From NCBI GenBank assembly GCA_017410455.1, contig JAFQQT010000061.1, positions 1 through 34,535 of the forward strand: 34,535 bases of DNA, written 5' to 3'. The notes under the pieces were generated by a model. That model was not told the DNA's origin. It saw only the letters and a program-made list of their open reading frames with translations, and ran no database searches. Each line of letters starts with the position of its first letter. Within the stretch, counting starts at the first letter, position 1. Source of the stretch: Clostridia bacterium. GTDB lineage: Bacteria; Bacillota; Clostridia; Christensenellales; Aristaeellaceae. The translations under genes were made by a program, and so were the position numbers. Shown one piece after another: positions 22,219 through 30,172 of the stretch.

Positions 22219-23613
22219 ATGACGCAGGCTGTGGAAGCGCTGGGCTCAAAGCAGGAGAAGCGCGCGTTCTACCGCAACGCGCTGGCGATCATGCTGCCCA
22301 TTGCGCTGCAGAACCTGATGGACACGGCGGTCAATTCCGCCGATGTGATCATGCTGTCCTATGTGTCGCAGGAGGCGCTGAGTGCATCGTCGCTGGCCTC
22401 GCAGGTGGCCTTCATCATGTCCAACCTGATTTACGGCCTGTCCTCGGCCTCGGCGGTGATGGCGGCGCAGTACTGGGGCAAGGGCGATAAGACCGCGGTG
22501 GAGCGCGTGCTGGGCATATCGGTGCGGCTGGCGCTGCTGGTGGGAACGGTCTTTGCGCTGGCGGCACTCGTGTTCCCGGCGCAGATCATGCAGCTCTTCA
22601 CCCCTGACCCGGCGCTGATTGAGCAGGGCGTGATCTACCTGCGGACGGTTGCTGTCTCCTATGTGCTGGGCTCCTTCGCGCAGGTCTACCTGAGCGTGAT
22701 GCGCAGCGTGGAGCGGGTGATGATGACGGCGGTGGTCCATGGCGGCGCGGTGCTGATGAACGTGATCCTCAACGCCTGCTTCATCTTCGGCATCGGGCCC
22801 TTCCCGCAGCTGGGCATCATGGGCGTGGCGCTGGCCACCAGCATCACCCGCGCGGTGGAGGCGGTCATCTGCATGCTGGATGGCGCGACCTGCCGGCGCA
22901 TCCGCCTGCGGCTGAAGTACCTGCTGGGGCAGGGCGGCCAGCTGCTGCGGGATTTCATGCGCCTGGCGGTGCCCGCGGCCTCCAACGACATCGTATGGGG
23001 CCTGGCCTTCAGCGTCTATTCGGCCATCCTCGGCCACCTGAGCAGCGATATCGTCGCGGCGAACTCCGTGGTGACGGTGGTGCGCAACCTGGGCACGGTC
23101 ATGTGCTTCGGCACGGCCAATGCGGCGGGCATCGTGCTGGGTAAGACCCTGGGCGAGAACCGCCTGGACGCCGCGAAGGTCTATGCGCGGCGCTTCATCG
23201 GCATGGCGGTGGTCACTGCGCTCATCGGCGGCGCGGCCATCCTGCTGCTGCGCCCGGTGGTGCTGGACTTCATGCACCTCTTCGTGCGCGACGTCACCCC
23301 CGGCGCGGTGGAGGATCTCAACCTGATGCTCTACATCAACGCCTACTACATCATGGGCATCTCCCTGAACACGATGCTCATCTGCGGCATCTTCCGCTCC
23401 GGCGGCGACGTGCGCTACGGGCTGATCTGCGATGCGGTGGCCATGTGGCTCTACGCGGTGCCGGTGGGGCTGTTCTGCGCATTTGTGCTCAAGCTCCCGG
23501 AGATGTGGGTGTACTTCATTCTCTGCCTGGATGAGTTCGTCAAGCTCCCGGTCAACATCTGGTATTACCGCCGGCAGAAGTGGGTGCGCAACATCACCCG
23601 CGACAAGGCCTGA
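22219..23613 (+). CDS. MATE-family efflux transporter
   Basis: 464 residues with about 12 membrane helices in two homologous halves. N-terminal ALAIMLPIALQNLMDTAVNS (MATE helix 1) is followed by SADVIMLSYV and QYWGKGD; the second half begins FMRLAVPAASNDIVW and has GKTLGENR. MATE proteins export drugs or metabolites in exchange for Na+ or H+. It starts 3 nt after the oxidoreductase stop with a CAGGAGG site, so the two are one operon; export of a product related to the oxidoreductase is possible but not shown. Confidence 0.94.
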   Translation: MTQAVEALGSKQEKRAFYRNALAIMLPIALQNLMDTAVNSADVIMLSYVSQEALSASSLASQVAFIMSNLIYGLSSASAVMAAQYWGKGDKTAVERVLGISVRLALLVGTVFALAALVFPAQIMQLFTPDPALIEQGVIYLRTVAVSYVLGSFAQVYLSVMRSVERVMMTAVVHGGAVLMNVILNACFIFGIGPFPQLGIMGVALATSITRAVEAVICMLDGATCRRIRLRLKYLLGQGGQLLRDFMRLAVPAASNDIVWGLAFSVYSAILGHLSSDIVAANSVVTVVRNLGTVMCFGTANAAGIVLGKTLGENRLDAAKVYARRFIGMAVVTALIGGAAILLLRPVVLDFMHLFVRDVTPGAVEDLNLMLYINAYYIMGISLNTMLICGIFRSGGDVRYGLICDAVAMWLYAVPVGLFCAFVLKLPEMWVYFILCLDEFVKLPVNIWYYRRQKWVRNITRDKA

Positions 23614-23633
23614 GCGGGTTCGGCAACAGCATA

Positions 23634-23674
23634 AAGGGGCCGTGCTTCCGTTGGGATCGGAGGCACGGCCCCTT
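23634..23674. terminator. Bidirectional terminator between MATE and the giant gene
   Basis: AAGGGGCCGTGC (23634-23645) pairs with GCACGGCCCCTT (23663-23674), plus inner TCC/GGA. It lies between two convergent genes and serves both. Confidence 0.85.
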
Positions 23675-23706
23675 GCCATATGGGTCTGTGTGGGTTTGGT
23701 GGGCGC

Positions 23707-26700
23707 TTACTCCAGCGTGGAGACGGACACGGAGACGTAAGCCACATTGCCCTTGTAGAGCACCTTGTACCAGCTGTTCTCGCGGCCCAGGAATTCGAAG
23801 GACTCGCCCTTGTGGGCGGTGTAGACATACCCGGACTGGGCGTCGGGGCCGGTGCGCAGGATGCCCTGCGCGCTGGTGATGACGACGGTGTCGAGGGTCT
23901 CCTTCTCCACCTGGTACTGGCCGTACATCGTGTACAGCGCGGCGTTCTCGGTCACGCGGCAGTTGATGTGGCTGTCGATGGTGGACATGTACCGGTCGAG
24001 GTCGTTGATGTTGAACTCGGAAACGGACAGGCCGCGGGCGTCCTCATAGTCCTGGAGGAAGTCCTTGGTCTGGTTCAGGCCCTCGATCTGCAGGATGATG
24101 TAGAGTTCCGCCAGATAGCGGCCGTTCTCGGGGTCATCCTGGAGCACCTGCTGCACTTCCAGGCCAAGCTTGTTGTCCATGTCGCGCAGGAGCATCAGCG
24201 TCTGGGCGCTCTCGTAGGAGTCGCCCCAGCCCAGCATGAAGTCGGCAACGCTGCCCACCGCGCCGACGATCTTCAGCGGCGGGGCGGCGTTGTTCAGCAC
24301 CGTGTTGAGGAGCTCGGAGGCGGAATCCACCACATAGCCGGTGCCGATCTGAAGGGCGGTGTCCACGGCGATGTTGGCGTTCATCTGCTCCAGGGTCATG
24401 TTGGCCTGCTCGGTCAGGGTGGCCTTGAGGTTCTGGGCGGCGACGACGATGTCGTAGTTGCCGATGGCCTGGGCGGAGGTGATGATGCTGTTCAGCTTGG
24501 CCATGTTGGCGTCGTAGAGGATGCTCAGCTCGTAGTAGTCATTGTAGAGCTGGCGGGTGTTCTCGTAGGTCAGGAAGCCCTCCACGGCGAAGCTGAGCAT
24601 CTCGGCCGTCTCGCCCACGACGCTGCCGGTCTCGCTCATTCCGGCAAGGGTCGTGCGGGTCTCGGACATGGAGTCGATCTGCGCGGTAACCTGATTCCAC
24701 TGGCGCACCTGCTCCTCGGTGGCATTGCCGGCATCGATGGCGGCTTCCAGCACGTCCTGATTCTTCATCAGGCTGGTGATGACGTTGTCATACTGCTCGA
24801 TCCAGTCGTCCACGGTCTTGATGAGCGCAGCGTCGCCCATCTTCTCGTACAGCTCCATGGCGTCGTCGACGGTGTTGGCCGCGTTCTGCACATTGTAGGC
24901 GGCTTCCAGGTCGCGGATCTCGCCGGAGTAGCCGTACTCGGGATTGCGAACGAGCATCTGCGTGATGAGGTACTCCCACTTGAGGACCTGCTGCTCATCA
25001 TAATCGGCCTCGAAGAGCCCGACGACTGCGCCGGTCATGGCTGCGCCGGGGTCCTTGGTGGCGTCGATGGTCTCGGAGATGTACACATAGCCGCCTTCGG
25101 TCAGCTTGCCGATGGCTTCGCCGCCGATGATGCGGAAGGGGTCGCTCTCCCACAGGGTGGTGTCGGCCTGGATGAAGAACTCGCCCATGCGCTCCGCAGC
25201 GGTGCCTTCAATGCAGATGGAGTGGCCGCAGGCGCAGTAGAACCTGTAGTAGCCGCCGTCGGGCACCGCGCCGCCATAGTTGTGATGGCCGCACTGGCAG
25301 CAGTTGAGGGAAACGCCCAGGATCATCGGGGACACATCATAGGAGATGGCGCCGCACTTGCAGGCGACGTACTGGAGCGGGTGGGGGTGCTGCTCGGCGT
25401 AGACGGCGTTGGAGTAGGTGTGATTGCCGGTCACGGTGCAGTCCTGCTCCTCGGGGGCCGTCTGGGGCGTGGGGTTGCAGGTGGTGCAGGTGGCGAGGTA
25501 ACCTTCCTTGCCGGTGTAGGGGCGCGCGCCGCATTCGCAGACGATGAACTGCTTGTGGGGGTGCTTGGCTTCCGCGCTGGTGCGCGTGGCCACATGCTCC
25601 TCGTAGCGGGAGGTCTCCTCGGTGGTCACGGCGCCATCGGCGTGGGTGACCTTCCACGTTTCAACGACCCGGTGCACCTCGGTCGTTTCGTTGATCAGCC
25701 GGGTGGAGATCAGCTCGCGCCCGGGCTCCACAGCGGCCTGGTAGCCGCAGTACTTGCAGCTGCCGTTGACCATGGTGTGGCTGAAACGCACGGACTCGGT
25801 GTAGTTGGCGTCGATGACCTTGCCGCAGTCTGCGCAGGTGACGGTGTAGCTGGTCGCGGCAAAGTGCTGGTTCGCATCGGCGATCTTGTAGGTGGTGGAG
25901 CCGTTGGAGACCTTCGACTCAGTGGTGTGCTTGCAGGCCGCCTTGTAGCCGCAGGCGGTGCAGGCGTTGCCCTGGAAGGTGTGCTTCGCGTAGGTCGTTT
26001 CGGTCTTGCTGCTGCTGAGCACTTCGCCGCAGGAGGCGTTGGCACAGGTGACCTTGTAGGTCGTCACAACGGCGTGGAAGTCCGCATCGTGCTGTTTGAC
26101 GGAGCGGGAGAGCTGCGTCTTCTTCTGGGACGCGTGGTCACAGCCCTGCTCGCTGACGCGGGCGTAGCCGCACCTGGTGCATACGTCGCCGGAGAAGGTG
26201 TGGGCTTCCTTCGTGGTGGTGACGCGCGTGTTGTTCAGGAGCTGGGCGCAGGCGGAGTTGGCGCAGCGGTCCTCCCAGGTGATATCCACGATGTGCTCGG
26301 TGGCGGAGGTGGAAGCGCGGTAGCTGCGCGAGAGCTCCTTGCTGGTCTTGGAGGCGTGGGTGCAGGCCTCGGTGGGCTTGGCGCTGCCGCAGTACTTGCA
26401 GGAGCTGCCGGAGTAGGTGTGCGCGGCCTCGCTGGTGGAGTAGTAGGTCCGGACGGTGGCGTTGCACTTGGTGCACACATCAGCCCAGTTGGTGCGGATG
26501 CTGTGCTTGCTGTCGGAGATCTTGGTGTACTGCAACTCGCCATCCTGCACCTTCCTGGTGGAGGTGTGCTGGCAGGGGGCCTCCGTCACGGTGATGGTGC
26601 CAGAGGTTGCGGACTTCTGCTCCTTGGTGGTCTTGTCCTCCACGAGCACCTTGAAGGTGTAGCTGCCTGCCTGGGAGGCGGTGTAGCTGCCGCGGGTGTC

Positions 26701-27702
26701 CCAGGAGCTGGTGGAGTAGATCTCCGTGCCGTTGCGGTAGACATACCAGTAGTAGTTGTACTTGCCGGTGCCGCCGCTGGCGCTGCAGGTCGCGCCGATG
26801 GTGCTGCCCGTGTAGGCGGAGGAGCTGTTGCGGCTGATGCTCACCGACAGGGGGTCGTAGGTCTTGGCATAGCCGCAGTCCTTGCACTTGCCGTTGACCA
26901 TGTTGTGCTTGGCCTTGTAGGTGTCGATGATGCCGCGTTCAACGATCTTGCCGCAGTTGGCGTTGGCGCAGACCTCATTGCTGATGGTCTTGACCTTGTG
27001 GTAGGTCTCGTCATACTGCGTGTAGGTGCAGCTGGTCTCCTCAAGCTCGGTATCCGAGTGCTTGCAGGCGGCGCGGTAATCGCACATTTCGCAGTCGCCG
27101 TTGGCGTCAAAGGAGTGCGAACCCTTCTCGGTGCGGGTTTTGCCTTCGCTGATGACGTAGCGGCAGATCTTGCATTCCTCGTCATAGTACCAGGTGATGC
27201 GGTGCTGCGTGCTGGAGATGCTCACGCCGGTCGCACCGGTTTCAACCTGGTAGACGCCGTTGTTGTGCGGGCATTCCTCGTCGCACCAGGTACAGCAGCC
27301 CGTGCGGGAGCTCCACCTGTGATCGCACTCGGAGGCAGCGTTGACGGTGAAGTAGATCGTGCCCTGATCCAGCACGGTGCCATCGGCCGCCACAGCGCCG
27401 ACCCACGCCTTGTAGTAGCCGGCGGTCACCTTGCTGCCGGACACATAGGCGTCATAGCCGCTGCTGGAAGTGGCGCGGGAGCGCACATAAACGCCGGTGG
27501 TCTGGTTGAGGATGGTGCAGTCGTAGTGGTCAGCCCCGGCCACATCGGTATACCACATGATGGTGAGGCTCTCGCCCTCGACGTAGTCATCCATGTTGTG
27601 GAAGATGGTCATGCTGCGGGCGCTGGCGGTGCCGACCCCCACGCACAGCAGCATGAGGACTGCCAGGGAGAGGATCAGTGCACGGTGAATGAAGCGGTTC
27701 AT
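23707..27702 (-). CDS. Giant secreted Cys/His-repeat protein with SH3 domain (1331 aa)
   Basis: Not recognised as a named family. Signal peptide ~1-28. Residues ~30-122 look like an Ig/FnIII-type beta domain. A divergent Cys-rich unit (126-212) and one regular unit (213-279) precede an Ig/PKD-like domain (~283-374). Three more regular units and one with a shortened C-x2-C follow: 377-441, 447-514, 521-589, 590-657. Each unit reads C-x-H, then H ~20 later, C-x2-5-C, then H and C-x2-CG, i.e. eight possible zinc ligands. Degenerate Cys-rich sequence runs to ~835. Residues ~880-1260 are long helices without a recognised domain, including a small hydrophobic stretch near 1143-1157. The end (~1270-1331) is an SH3b-like domain (ILRTGPDAQSGYVY, SWYKVLYKGNVAYV), often cell-wall binding. 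ATG 27702 has an AGGAGG site. Monocistronic. Role unknown; surface adhesin, wall protein or toxin are guesses. Confidence 0.88.
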   Translation of the reverse strand: MNRFIHRALILSLAVLMLLCVGVGTASARSMTIFHNMDDYVEGESLTIMWYTDVAGADHYDCTILNQTTGVYVRSRATSSSGYDAYVSGSKVTAGYYKAWVGAVAADGTVLDQGTIYFTVNAASECDHRWSSRTGCCTWCDEECPHNNGVYQVETGATGVSISSTQHRITWYYDEECKICRYVISEGKTRTEKGSHSFDANGDCEMCDYRAACKHSDTELEETSCTYTQYDETYHKVKTISNEVCANANCGKIVERGIIDTYKAKHNMVNGKCKDCGYAKTYDPLSVSISRNSSSAYTGSTIGATCSASGGTGKYNYYWYVYRNGTEIYSTSSWDTRGSYTASQAGSYTFKVLVEDKTTKEQKSATSGTITVTEAPCQHTSTRKVQDGELQYTKISDSKHSIRTNWADVCTKCNATVRTYYSTSEAAHTYSGSSCKYCGSAKPTEACTHASKTSKELSRSYRASTSATEHIVDITWEDRCANSACAQLLNNTRVTTTKEAHTFSGDVCTRCGYARVSEQGCDHASQKKTQLSRSVKQHDADFHAVVTTYKVTCANASCGEVLSSSKTETTYAKHTFQGNACTACGYKAACKHTTESKVSNGSTTYKIADANQHFAATSYTVTCADCGKVIDANYTESVRFSHTMVNGSCKYCGYQAAVEPGRELISTRLINETTEVHRVVETWKVTHADGAVTTEETSRYEEHVATRTSAEAKHPHKQFIVCECGARPYTGKEGYLATCTTCNPTPQTAPEEQDCTVTGNHTYSNAVYAEQHPHPLQYVACKCGAISYDVSPMILGVSLNCCQCGHHNYGGAVPDGGYYRFYCACGHSICIEGTAAERMGEFFIQADTTLWESDPFRIIGGEAIGKLTEGGYVYISETIDATKDPGAAMTGAVVGLFEADYDEQQVLKWEYLITQMLVRNPEYGYSGEIRDLEAAYNVQNAANTVDDAMELYEKMGDAALIKTVDDWIEQYDNVITSLMKNQDVLEAAIDAGNATEEQVRQWNQVTAQIDSMSETRTTLAGMSETGSVVGETAEMLSFAVEGFLTYENTRQLYNDYYELSILYDANMAKLNSIITSAQAIGNYDIVVAAQNLKATLTEQANMTLEQMNANIAVDTALQIGTGYVVDSASELLNTVLNNAAPPLKIVGAVGSVADFMLGWGDSYESAQTLMLLRDMDNKLGLEVQQVLQDDPENGRYLAELYIILQIEGLNQTKDFLQDYEDARGLSVSEFNINDLDRYMSTIDSHINCRVTENAALYTMYGQYQVEKETLDTVVITSAQGILRTGPDAQSGYVYTAHKGESFEFLGRENSWYKVLYKGNVAYVSVSVSTLE

Positions 27703-27929
27703 ACGGGTACCTCCTTGTTTTGTCGTTTCTGTGGAACAGACGGAACTGGTGTGCCAGATTGGGCCGCAGACCACGTGGCAGGCGTCGTGCGGTCAGTGTG
27801 CAGCTGCTCTGGTTCTGTCTGCGATTTACACAACGCAACAAAAACAGGGCATTCTCACTATTTTTGGAAATAATTGTTGAATTTACATTCCCTCATCGTG
27901 CGGGAATGGGGAAAAATTCACATTGCCCC

Positions 27930-27958
27930 TTGACAAACCCAAAGGAGTTTGCTATGAT
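27930..27958 (+). promoter_or_regulatory. tRNA operon promoter
   Basis: TTGACA (27930-27935), 17 bp ending TGC, TATGAT (27953-27958). The rest of 27703-27929 holds the leader of the minus-strand giant gene; I find no convincing promoter for that gene and only a small dyad ATTCCC/GGGAAT (27887-27907). Confidence 0.85.
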
Positions 27959-27982
27959 AGTAAAGCTGATATGTCAGCGCAT

Positions 27983-28055
27983 GCCAATATGGCTCAGTAG
28001 GTAGAGCAGCTCACTCGTAATGAGCAGGTCGAGGGTTCGAGTCCCTCTATTGGCT
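27983..28055 (+). tRNA. tRNA-Thr (anticodon CGT)
   Basis: 73 nt cloverleaf. Acceptor GCCAATA/TATTGGC, discriminator T, D arm GCTC...GAGC, anticodon stem GCTCA/TGAGC around loop CTCGTAA (anticodon CGT, reads ACG), T arm with GGTTCGAGTCC. CCA is not encoded. Confidence 0.95.
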
Positions 28056-28097
28056 CTTGTCATCCTCTGTGATCCGTTCCAGGGGATGGCTTTTCAT

Positions 28098-28171
28098 CGA
28101 GGTGTAGCGCAGTTTGGTAGCGCGTTTGGTTCGGGACCAAAAGGCCGCGGGTTCGAATCCCGCCACTTCGA
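28098..28171 (+). tRNA. tRNA-Pro (anticodon CGG)
   Basis: 74 nt cloverleaf. Acceptor CGAGGTG/CACTTCG (one G-T), discriminator A, D arm GCGC...GCGC, anticodon stem TTTGG/CCAAA around loop TTCGGGA (anticodon CGG, reads CCG), T arm GCGGGTTCGAATCCCGC. CCA not encoded. Same transcript as tRNA-Thr. Confidence 0.95.
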
Positions 28172-28182
28172 CACGTCGAAAG

Positions 28183-28207
28183 CCCTTGAGAAATCAAGGG
28201 TTTTTTT
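28183..28207 (+). terminator. Terminator of the tRNA operon
   Basis: CCCTTGA (28183-28189), GAAA loop, TCAAGGG (28194-28200), then seven T. Confidence 0.92.
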
Positions 28208-28304
28208 CTTTTTGATGAAAACACCGTGTTTTCAAGGTATACGCCAGCAAACAGCTTCAGAAAAATCGGACAACAAGTTATGATATTGAAACTAACAACC
28301 GGCA

Positions 28305-28350
28305 TTCGGGACCCAAGGGCCGCGGGTTCGAATCCCGCCACTTCGACACG
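28305..28350 (+). repeat. Duplicated 3' half of tRNA-Pro (attachment-site-like remnant)
   Basis: 46 nt starting at the anticodon loop (TTCGGGACC) and running through the T arm, acceptor 3' strand and the following CACG matches 28130-28175 in 44 of 46 positions. The 5' half of a tRNA is absent upstream. This is the pattern left by an integrase that uses a tRNA 3' end as its site; decayed tRNA duplication is the alternative. Confidence 0.75.
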
Positions 28351-28433
28351 ATAGAAGCCATTCACACTGCGATTGCGGGCTTTTTTATTTTTCCAAGTAC
28401 ACACAAAAGTACACGTTTGGGTCTAAAAACACG

Positions 28434-28456
28434 AAAAACCGCCCCTTTCGGGACGG
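28434..28456 (-). terminator. Terminator of the DUF7916-like gene
   Basis: CCG-x-CCC (28439-28445) and GGG-x-CGG (28450-28456) around a 4-nt loop; the minus strand continues with TTTTT. Confidence 0.82.
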
Positions 28457-28494
28457 CTGATGATCAATCGTCATCATGTTTGGCGATATGCAAA

Positions 28495-29421
28495 TCAGCG
28501 GTTAACAGAACCCGCCATACGCCGATAGGTATGCCGAATCCCTCGGATGGCGATGGAATAAGCCTGGATATTCTCCGGCAAGGCCATGCCGCCGTAGCCT
28601 GCATCGCCCAGGTGATGTATATCCGTGCCGGTCATTTTGCACATCAGGGCAATCTGGCGGATGGTGGCCACATCCGCACCCTCCTGGGAGGTACCGATGG
28701 CCGTGATGGTCAGGCAGCCCAGACTGTGGGCGTAGCTGACCAGATGACGGATATATTCCACCGTGATGCCGGGCACCGTTCCCGGAGCAGGCAGCAGAAT
28801 GATATCCGCGCCGGCAGCAGAAAATGCGGCAATATCGTCTTTGGTGATGATGTTTTCTGCGCCCTCTGTCAGAATGCCGGAGGCATGCATTTTGCCGGCG
28901 GCCAGGATCAGCCGGTCTCCAAGCTCCTGCCTGAACAACCGCAGCGTCTGTTCAATGGCTTCATTGGTTACGCCAATGCCGGGATTGCCGGTCAGCAGGA
29001 TGAAATTGACGCCCATATCGGCGGCTTTCCGGGCATTTTCCAGGGTGGCCTTTCTGCCGCTGGTCATGGCCCACATATTTTCTTCCGGATTTTCGGAGGA
29101 AAGCACCTGTTCCACCGGCTCCAGATTGATGCCGATGGGGCGGCCTGTCAGCTCCTTCAGCTTGCGGATCACGTTCTCTGGCTCGGTTTTCGGCAGGCCG
29201 TGGATGACGGGCTTTTGCACGTCAAACATGTTCAGCAGCAGAATATCCGCGCCCATGGCAGCTGCGAATTCTGCATTGGTGATGTCCCCCAGCATGGGCA
29301 TGATGGCGCCGATGGTCTCACAAGCGATGGTGCGGCCTTCACTGGCTGTAATGGCATCCAGCAGTTCCTGACGGAACATGCGAAGGAAGTCAGAGCTTTG
29401 GCAGTCCAGAATGCGTTTCAT
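28495..29421 (-). CDS. DUF7916-like TIM-barrel protein next to PTS genes
   Basis: 308 residues. Begins KRILDCQSSDFLRMFRQELL and carries SEGRTIACETIG, GADILLLNMFDVQKP, NLEPVE, ILLTGNPGIGVTNEAIE, AGKMHASGIL and HHLGDAGYGGM, alternating strand/helix as in a TIM barrel. Homologues in Bacillota often lie in PTS sugar operons and are commonly but wrongly labelled haloacid dehalogenase-like hydrolase; no HAD DxDx(T/V) motif is present. The reaction is unknown; a phosphosugar-related lyase or aldolase is a guess. The ATG at 29421 has a GGGAGGG site. It is divergent from the PTS operon (257 nt between starts), suggesting shared control. Confidence 0.8.
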   Translation of the reverse strand: MKRILDCQSSDFLRMFRQELLDAITASEGRTIACETIGAIMPMLGDITNAEFAAAMGADILLLNMFDVQKPVIHGLPKTEPENVIRKLKELTGRPIGINLEPVEQVLSSENPEENMWAMTSGRKATLENARKAADMGVNFILLTGNPGIGVTNEAIEQTLRLFRQELGDRLILAAGKMHASGILTEGAENIITKDDIAAFSAAGADIILLPAPGTVPGITVEYIRHLVSYAHSLGCLTITAIGTSQEGADVATIRQIALMCKMTGTDIHHLGDAGYGGMALPENIQAYSIAIRGIRHTYRRMAGSVNR

Positions 29422-29443
29422 GAAAAATCCCTCCCTATATAAC

Positions 29444-29472
29444 AGTATAGCACAGAATAGTGTTCTGGTATA
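29444..29472 (-). promoter_or_regulatory. Extended -10 promoter of the DUF7916-like gene, with a dyad
   Basis: Minus strand TGCTATACT (TATACT at 29449-29444, TGn extension), no good -35. A dyad GTATA...CAGAA-n5-TTCTG..TATAC (29445-29472) lies over and upstream of it, an operator candidate. Confidence 0.55.
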
Positions 29473-29574
29473 CATAATTTATCTTACATCAAATGTATAC
29501 AGGAAATTTTTCGAAAAATGCAGGAAATTGCAAAAAAAACAGTGCGTTTTCGAGCTGATTTGCCTTGTTTGCGA

Positions 29575-29608
29575 TTGACATTGGTAGGGAAATTTGATAG
29601 TCTATAAT
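29575..29608 (+). promoter_or_regulatory. PTS operon promoter region
   Basis: A perfect TATAAT lies at 29603-29608 with TTGGTA (29581-29586) 16 bp before it. A perfect TTGACA (29575-29580) directly adjoins but is 22 bp away. The leader holds a stem TTGAATC (29624-29630)/GATTCAA (29669-29675) that encloses the ribosome site region. Confidence 0.65.
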
Positions 29609-29677
29609 TATCACGATGCTGCGTTGAATCTTCTCCGAAGGGGAGGACTGCGGCTGTATGGAAAGGTCGATTCAAAT

Positions 29678-30163
29678 ATGGGTATTTTGAAAAAGCTGTT
29701 CGGTAAGAACATGGATGAACTCTGCGCGCCCATGGCCGGCAAGGCCGTGGCAATTAGTGAAGTGCCCGACCCCACCTTCGCCGAAGGTATGCTGGGCAAT
29801 GGCATTGCCATTGATCCTGCTGAGGGCAAGGTCTATGCGCCCTGTGATGCAACAGTGGACATGATGTTTACCACCGGCCACGCGGTGAGCCTGGTGGCCG
29901 ATTGCGGTGCGGAAATCCTGATCCACGTGGGCCTGGAGACTGTCGGCCTGGAGGGCAAGCCCTTTACCGTGCATGTGAAGGACGGCGACAAGGTCAAGAA
30001 GGGCCAGCTGCTGATCGAGGCCGACCTGGAGGCCATCAAGGCCGCCGGTCTGCCCATCATCACTCCCATGGTGATCTGCAACACCGACGCTTACAGCACC
30101 TTCAACACCCATGTGGGCAAGAATGTCACCAACGCCGACGTGGTCATCGAACTGGCAAAGTAA
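29678..30163 (+). CDS. PTS glucose-type IIA protein
   Basis: 161 residues, cytosolic phosphocarrier of the IIA-Glc (Crr) family that passes phosphate from HPr to IIB. Features: APMAGKAVAISEVPDPTFAE, GNGIAIDP, TGHAVSL with His68, and the phosphorylated His83 in LIHVGLETVGL. The upstream in-frame codons overlap the promoter, so the ATG at 29678 is used; its ribosome site GAAAGG is 11 nt away. First gene of a PTS operon with enzyme I, HPr and IIBC; the IIBC has no IIA domain, so this is its partner. Confidence 0.93.
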   Translation: MGILKKLFGKNMDELCAPMAGKAVAISEVPDPTFAEGMLGNGIAIDPAEGKVYAPCDATVDMMFTTGHAVSLVADCGAEILIHVGLETVGLEGKPFTVHVKDGDKVKKGQLLIEADLEAIKAAGLPIITPMVICNTDAYSTFNTHVGKNVTNADVVIELAK

Positions 30164-30172
30164 GGAGCGCCT

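Larger units (their letters stand above)
28172..28494. other. 323-nt region without a protein gene between tRNA-Pro and the DUF7916-like gene
   Basis: It contains the tRNA terminator, a perfect dyad GAAAACAC-C-GTGTTTTC (28217-28233), the duplicated tRNA-Pro 3' half, a weak AAGCC/GGCTT stem with a T6 run (ending ~28386), and the terminator of the minus-strand gene. Apparent ORFs here are tRNA read-throughs. Confidence 0.7.

Noticed and set aside
23680-27873. 1397-codon plus-strand open frame opposite the giant gene
   Set aside because: Its product is a Gly/Val/Ala/Leu/Asp-rich string without domains, and no ribosome site; the minus-strand product has a signal peptide, repeats and SH3 domain. 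It is a shadow of GC-rich codon bias.
28020-28404. ORFs on both strands across the tRNA genes
   Set aside because: They are translations of tRNA-Pro and its duplicate; the minus product contains the well-known spurious GGIRTRGLLVPN-type string.
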